The notes under the pieces are model-generated. The model worked only from the letters and a program-made list of their open reading frames with translations. It did not search any database and was not told the origin of the DNA. A stretch of 34,532 nucleotides of DNA from Pseudoxanthobacter soli DSM 19599 (GTDB taxonomy: Bacteria; Pseudomonadota; Alphaproteobacteria; Rhizobiales; Segnochrobactraceae), in assembly GCA_945898215.1 (NCBI GenBank), contig CAMDHY010000040.1, positions 1-34,532 of the forward strand, in the 5' to 3' direction. Below are positions 31,822-34,532 of this stretch, in pieces. Positions within the stretch are counted from its first letter, which is position 1, and the number at the start of each line of letters is the position of its first letter. Made by a program: the position numbers and the translations under genes.

Positions 31822-33864
31822 TCAGAGAACCCAGCCGTCCACGAAGCCGGTCGCGTCGCCGTCGATGCGTATGACGAGGTCCTCAATGGAGTCCCCATTC
31901 GTGTCGGCTCGCAGGAGCGTCAGGTCCGTGCCGGCGTTGTAGTCAACCGTCATCTCGCCCGCATGGCCGCCGAACGACGAGACGAGCTGGAACGACTGGT
32001 TGCCGCCCACCGCCACCTCGGCGTCGATGGCGCCCAGATCGACGACGTCCTCCGCCCGCAAATCGGCGATCCGGTCGGACTGCGCGTCGGTGGAGTCGGC
32101 CACCGCCGCGTAGATGAAGTGATCGATACCGTCGGCGCCGGTGAGCACGTCGGCGCCCTCGCCGCCCAGGAGGCTGTCGCCGCCGCCACCGCCGCTGAGG
32201 CGATCCTCGCCGGCGCCACCCTTCATATCGTCGCTGCCGCCGCCGCCGTCGATGGAATCGGCCCCCTGCAGCCCCGTGAGGGAGTCCTTGCCGCTCCCGC
32301 CGTCCAGGAGATCGTCGCCGGTGCCGCCGCGCAGGCTGTCGGCAAAGCTCGAGCCGATCAGTCCGGTGATGCCGACGAAGAGGTCGGTACCGGCGCCAAC
32401 GGTGTTCTGCGAGACCATGATCGCCAGATCGGCCGTCACGCCGGCGGTGGCGGCGGAATAGCTCGCGACACCACTCTCCAGCCGGTCGTTGCCCAGTCCC
32501 CCTTCGAGGACGTCGATCTCGCCGTCCGGCGCTCCGCCGCCGATGAGCGTGTCGCTACCGCCCACCCCCACGAGATGGTTGGCCCGGTCGTCGCCCGTGA
32601 TGCGGTCCGAGGCACTGGAGCCGGTAACGTTCTCGATCGTCTCCAGCGTGTTGCGGCTGCTCGACCCGCTGTAGGTGGTGATCCCGGTGACGAGATCGAC
32701 GCGTACCGCCAGCGTCCCGTAGATGACGGTATCGATGCCGTTTCCGCCGATCAGCAGGTTGGTGCCGGACGAATCGTTGAACGTATCGGCGCCGGCGCCG
32801 CCGCGCAGCGTGTCGTCGCCTCCCCCGCCGCGCAGCAGGTCGTTGCCGTCCCGGCCGGCGAGCGTGTCTTTGCCGTTTCCACCGGTGAGGCCGTTGTCAC
32901 CGGCGTCGCCATAGAAGCCGACGCCCGGCACCACGCCCGAGACCGTGCCGGCGTAGAGGTCTTCGACGCTGTGCAGTTCGACGGTCGCCCCGCCGCCAAT
33001 CGCTTGCGGTCCGGCGATCTCGAGGTCGATGACGAAGGACGTGTCCTGGACGATGAAGATGCCGAGGTCCGTTCCCTCGCCGCCATCGAACTCGTCGTGC
33101 CCTGCTCCGGCCAGCAGGGTGTCGTCGCCCTCGCCGCCCATCAGGGTGTCGTCGCCCTCTCCGTCGCTGAGATAGTCGTGACCACCGGCACCCTCCGCCT
33201 TGTAGCCGGTGGTGATGCCTCCGGCCGCGATATGGTCGTTGAAGTTCGATCCGATCACGTGCTCGATGTCGGTCAGCGTGTCGATGCTGACGACGGTTCC
33301 GGTCGCCTCCGAGTAGAGGCGCGCGTCCGACCCGGCATTGACGACCACCCGGAACGTCGCGTCGAGAAAACTCGCGGTGTCGAAACCGGCGCCGCCATCG
33401 AGCGAGTCGGACCCGGCATTGCCGGCGAGCGTGTCGTCGCCGTCGCCACCGAACAGCCGGTCATCGCCGGCACCCCCCGACAGCAGGTCTTCTCCGTCCC
33501 CGCCGTCGAGCATGTTCCTGCCCGTGCTGCCGGTGAGGCTGTCCCCGAACTGCGATCCGACGAGATACTCGACGGAGATCAGCGAATCCGTTCCCGCGCC
33601 CTGGGTATCCTGTGCGCCGACCACCGCCAGGCTGACGACGACGCCGGCTGCCGCGTCCTTGTAGGACGCCGTGTCGGTGCCCTTGCCGCCGTTGACGAGA
33701 TCGTGCCCGTCCCCGCCGATCAGGCTGTCGGAACCGCCGCTACCCAGCAGTGTGTCGTTGCCCTCGGCACCGACGAGCGTGTCGCTGGCCCCGAGGCCTT
33801 CCAGCAGGTCGACCAGTTCGGCACCGACAAGGGAGTCATGTGACGCATCACCGATCAGGTGCAT
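31822..33864 (-). CDS. RTX-type calcium-binding repeat protein, type I secreted
   Basis: The 680-residue product consists almost wholly of nonapeptide GGxGxDxLx repeats in at least four blocks. Clear examples are LIGGDGHDLVNGGKGTDTA, LFGGDGDDTLAGNAGSDSLD and LRGGGGDDTLRGGAGADTF. They bind Ca2+ and fold into parallel beta-rolls after export. Between blocks are longer strands such as VEYLVGSQFGDSLTGSTG. The C-terminal about 100 residues (IDHFIYAAVADSTDAQSDRI, then DTNGDSIEDLVIRIDG and VDGWVL) resemble the type I secretion region of serralysin-like proteins. No catalytic domain exists. ATG 33864 is preferred; an in-frame TTG at 33915 would add 17 residues. No T1SS genes are in the window. Confidence 0.9.
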   Translation of the reverse strand: MHLIGDASHDSLVGAELVDLLEGLGASDTLVGAEGNDTLLGSGGSDSLIGGDGHDLVNGGKGTDTASYKDAAAGVVVSLAVVGAQDTQGAGTDSLISVEYLVGSQFGDSLTGSTGRNMLDGGDGEDLLSGGAGDDRLFGGDGDDTLAGNAGSDSLDGGAGFDTASFLDATFRVVVNAGSDARLYSEATGTVVSIDTLTDIEHVIGSNFNDHIAAGGITTGYKAEGAGGHDYLSDGEGDDTLMGGEGDDTLLAGAGHDEFDGGEGTDLGIFIVQDTSFVIDLEIAGPQAIGGGATVELHSVEDLYAGTVSGVVPGVGFYGDAGDNGLTGGNGKDTLAGRDGNDLLRGGGGDDTLRGGAGADTFNDSSGTNLLIGGNGIDTVIYGTLAVRVDLVTGITTYSGSSSRNTLETIENVTGSSASDRITGDDRANHLVGVGGSDTLIGGGAPDGEIDVLEGGLGNDRLESGVASYSAATAGVTADLAIMVSQNTVGAGTDLFVGITGLIGSSFADSLRGGTGDDLLDGGSGKDSLTGLQGADSIDGGGGSDDMKGGAGEDRLSGGGGGDSLLGGEGADVLTGADGIDHFIYAAVADSTDAQSDRIADLRAEDVVDLGAIDAEVAVGGNQSFQLVSSFGGHAGEMTVDYNAGTDLTLLRADTNGDSIEDLVIRIDGDATGFVDGWVL

Positions 33865-34014
33865 GTCAACGAACTGCTTCTGTTGATGCAGCGGATCGGG
33901 CGAGAAGACCAGCAATAGCTGCCCGCGTCGGGGTTTGCCAGCAGGCGGTGTCGCAGCGAACTCTCGACGATTGCCCGCTCGTTAGACTGTGATCGCGGCG
34001 ACATTTCGACGGGC

Positions 34015-34299
34015 CTCGTCCGCCCGCCGCGGCGAAGCTCGAAGCCTCGACCGCGGGGAGCGCGGCGCTTGCTGCGAGCGACCCGCCCACGATCGATCTT
34101 CGGCTGGACCGATCTGAAGATGGCGGCGCACTACACGAAGAAGGCGGCCCGCAAACGCCTCGCCGGCGAGGCAATGGCCTTGATCACGATGGGGCGGACA
34201 GAGTACAAAGCCGGGCCGAACATGTCCCACCTCCCCACTCCGGTGGGACAAAAAAGGCCGAAAAGACCAATAATATCAGCGGTCTTTTCGCGGGCGTAG
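34015..34299 (+). pseudogene. Decayed tyrosine integrase, C-terminal end
   Basis: From 34093 the plus strand reads SIFGWTDLKMAAHYTKKAAR, then KRLAGEAMALI. This is the C-terminus of phage-type tyrosine recombinases, containing the catalytic tyrosine in HYTKKA. Upstream (about 34015-34060) a shifted frame gives AAKLEAST, resembling the A-A-A-K-L-A-E-A stretch that precedes it in such enzymes, so at least one frameshift separates the parts. The rest of the integrase is gone. The frame stops at the tRNA-Gly start, placing this relic directly beside a tRNA attachment site. Confidence 0.7.
34259..34290. repeat. Perfect 10-bp inverted repeat abutting tRNA-Gly
   Basis: CGAAAAGACC (34259-34268) and GGTCTTTTCG (34281-34290) are perfectly complementary around an AT-rich 12-nt loop. 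The right arm overlaps the first base of the tRNA gene. A nearby second pair, TCCCACC (34225-34231) and GGTGGGA (34242-34248), also lies between the integrase relic and the tRNA. These could be integrase/attachment-region sites or a terminator of the integrase gene. Confidence 0.6.
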
Positions 34300-34364
34300 T
34301 TCAGTGGTAGAACGTCAGCTTCCCAAGCTGAATGTCGTCGGTTCGATCCCGATCGCCCGCTCCA
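34290..34364 (+). tRNA. tRNA-Gly, anticodon CCC
   Basis: A complete cloverleaf can be drawn. The acceptor pairs GCGGGCG with CGCCCGC. The D-arm is GTTC-loop-GAAC. The anticodon stem is TCAGC/GCTGA around TTCCCAA, giving anticodon CCC. The variable loop is 5 nt and the T-arm is GTCGG-TTCGATC-CCGAT. The discriminator base is T and CCA is encoded. It reads GGG glycine codons. The 5' half is also the right copy of the island repeat. Confidence 0.95.
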
Positions 34365-34460
34365 ATTTCCGAAGCGACAGGTTGCACCAGCCCGCGGGCC
34401 GCGGCGCGGCAACCCGTGCGCCGGAGCGTTCGACCGCGCGGGCGTGAGTGCGGCCGGCTA

Positions 34461-34532
34461 CTACCGGCTGAGGTCGGCGCAGACGGCCATGCCCTGTTCG
34501 CTGGCCGCCCAGCAGTGATGGATGATGCCGTC
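34461..34532 (-). CDS. Hypothetical protein, C-terminal end only
   Basis: The minus strand is open from the window edge to TAG at 34461-34463 and encodes 23 residues ending in a Cys- and His-containing tail (IIHHCWAASEQGMAVCADLS). The composition is protein-like and the codon use matches core genes, but the rest lies outside the window and the family cannot be named. Confidence 0.5.
   Translation of the reverse strand, partial: DGIIHHCWAASEQGMAVCADLSR

Noticed and set aside
34131-34412. Minus-strand frame encoding GSNRRHSAWEADVLPLNYAR
   Set aside because: This is antisense translation of tRNA-Gly(CCC), a common annotation artefact.

Overview
This window is high-GC DNA with alphaproteobacterial gene content, most likely from the order Hyphomicrobiales (Rhizobiales). 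The gene order rnd-lptC-lptA-lptB-rpoN-hpf-ptsN, the hsp20/DUF1150 pair, the divergent ethylmalonyl-CoA pathway genes meaA and ccr, and a SAM-II riboswitch in front of metZ all point that way. I cannot name a genus from the sequence alone.

Layout. Positions 2-6146 are a co-directional housekeeping block: the end of ribonuclease D, the LptC/LptA/LptB lipopolysaccharide-export genes, sigma-54, the long ribosome hibernation factor and the PTS-Ntr IIA protein. From 6256 to 7074 the minus strand carries a DUF1150 protein and a small heat-shock protein whose leader can fold into a ROSE-type RNA thermometer. From 7226 to 10824 lie the divergent meaA (ethylmalonyl-CoA mutase) and ccr (crotonyl-CoA carboxylase/reductase), with a palindrome-rich control region between them. 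A frameshifted lower-GC gene follows. From 11588 to 17702 come a secreted protein, a DUF3772 mechanosensitive channel, a DUF2218 protein, NAD kinase and a MaoC/CitE-like acyl-CoA pair. From 17730 to 20781 are a flavin reductase/nitroreductase pair and two secreted proteins. From 20939 to 28502 are thrS, an extensin-family protein, apaG, metZ with its riboswitch, promoter and terminator, a dCTP deaminase and a small secreted protein.

The right end (28543-34532) is accessory DNA. A Hint-domain gene is interrupted by an in-frame TAG, and a scrap of a second Hint gene lies beside it. A 22-nt copy of the 5' end of tRNA-Gly(CCC) at 29844 and the complete tRNA-Gly(CCC) at 34290 flank about 4.4 kb holding a DUF1800 gene, an RTX-repeat protein and the decayed 3' end of a tyrosine integrase. 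This is the signature of a small or shrunken genomic island inserted in the 5' half of the tRNA gene.

Functionally, lptCAB feeds outer-membrane assembly. rpoN-hpf-ptsN is the conserved nitrogen/ribosome-hibernation cluster. meaA and ccr, perhaps with the MaoC/CitE pair, belong to the ethylmalonyl-CoA route for C2 assimilation. metZ is tied to the SAM pool by its leader RNA. I saw no CRISPR array, rRNA, intact insertion sequence or recognisable defence system. The strongest unusual signals are the tRNA-Gly island, the amber-interrupted Hint gene, the riboswitch-terminator leader, the putative RNA thermometer and the operator-like palindromes between meaA and ccr.
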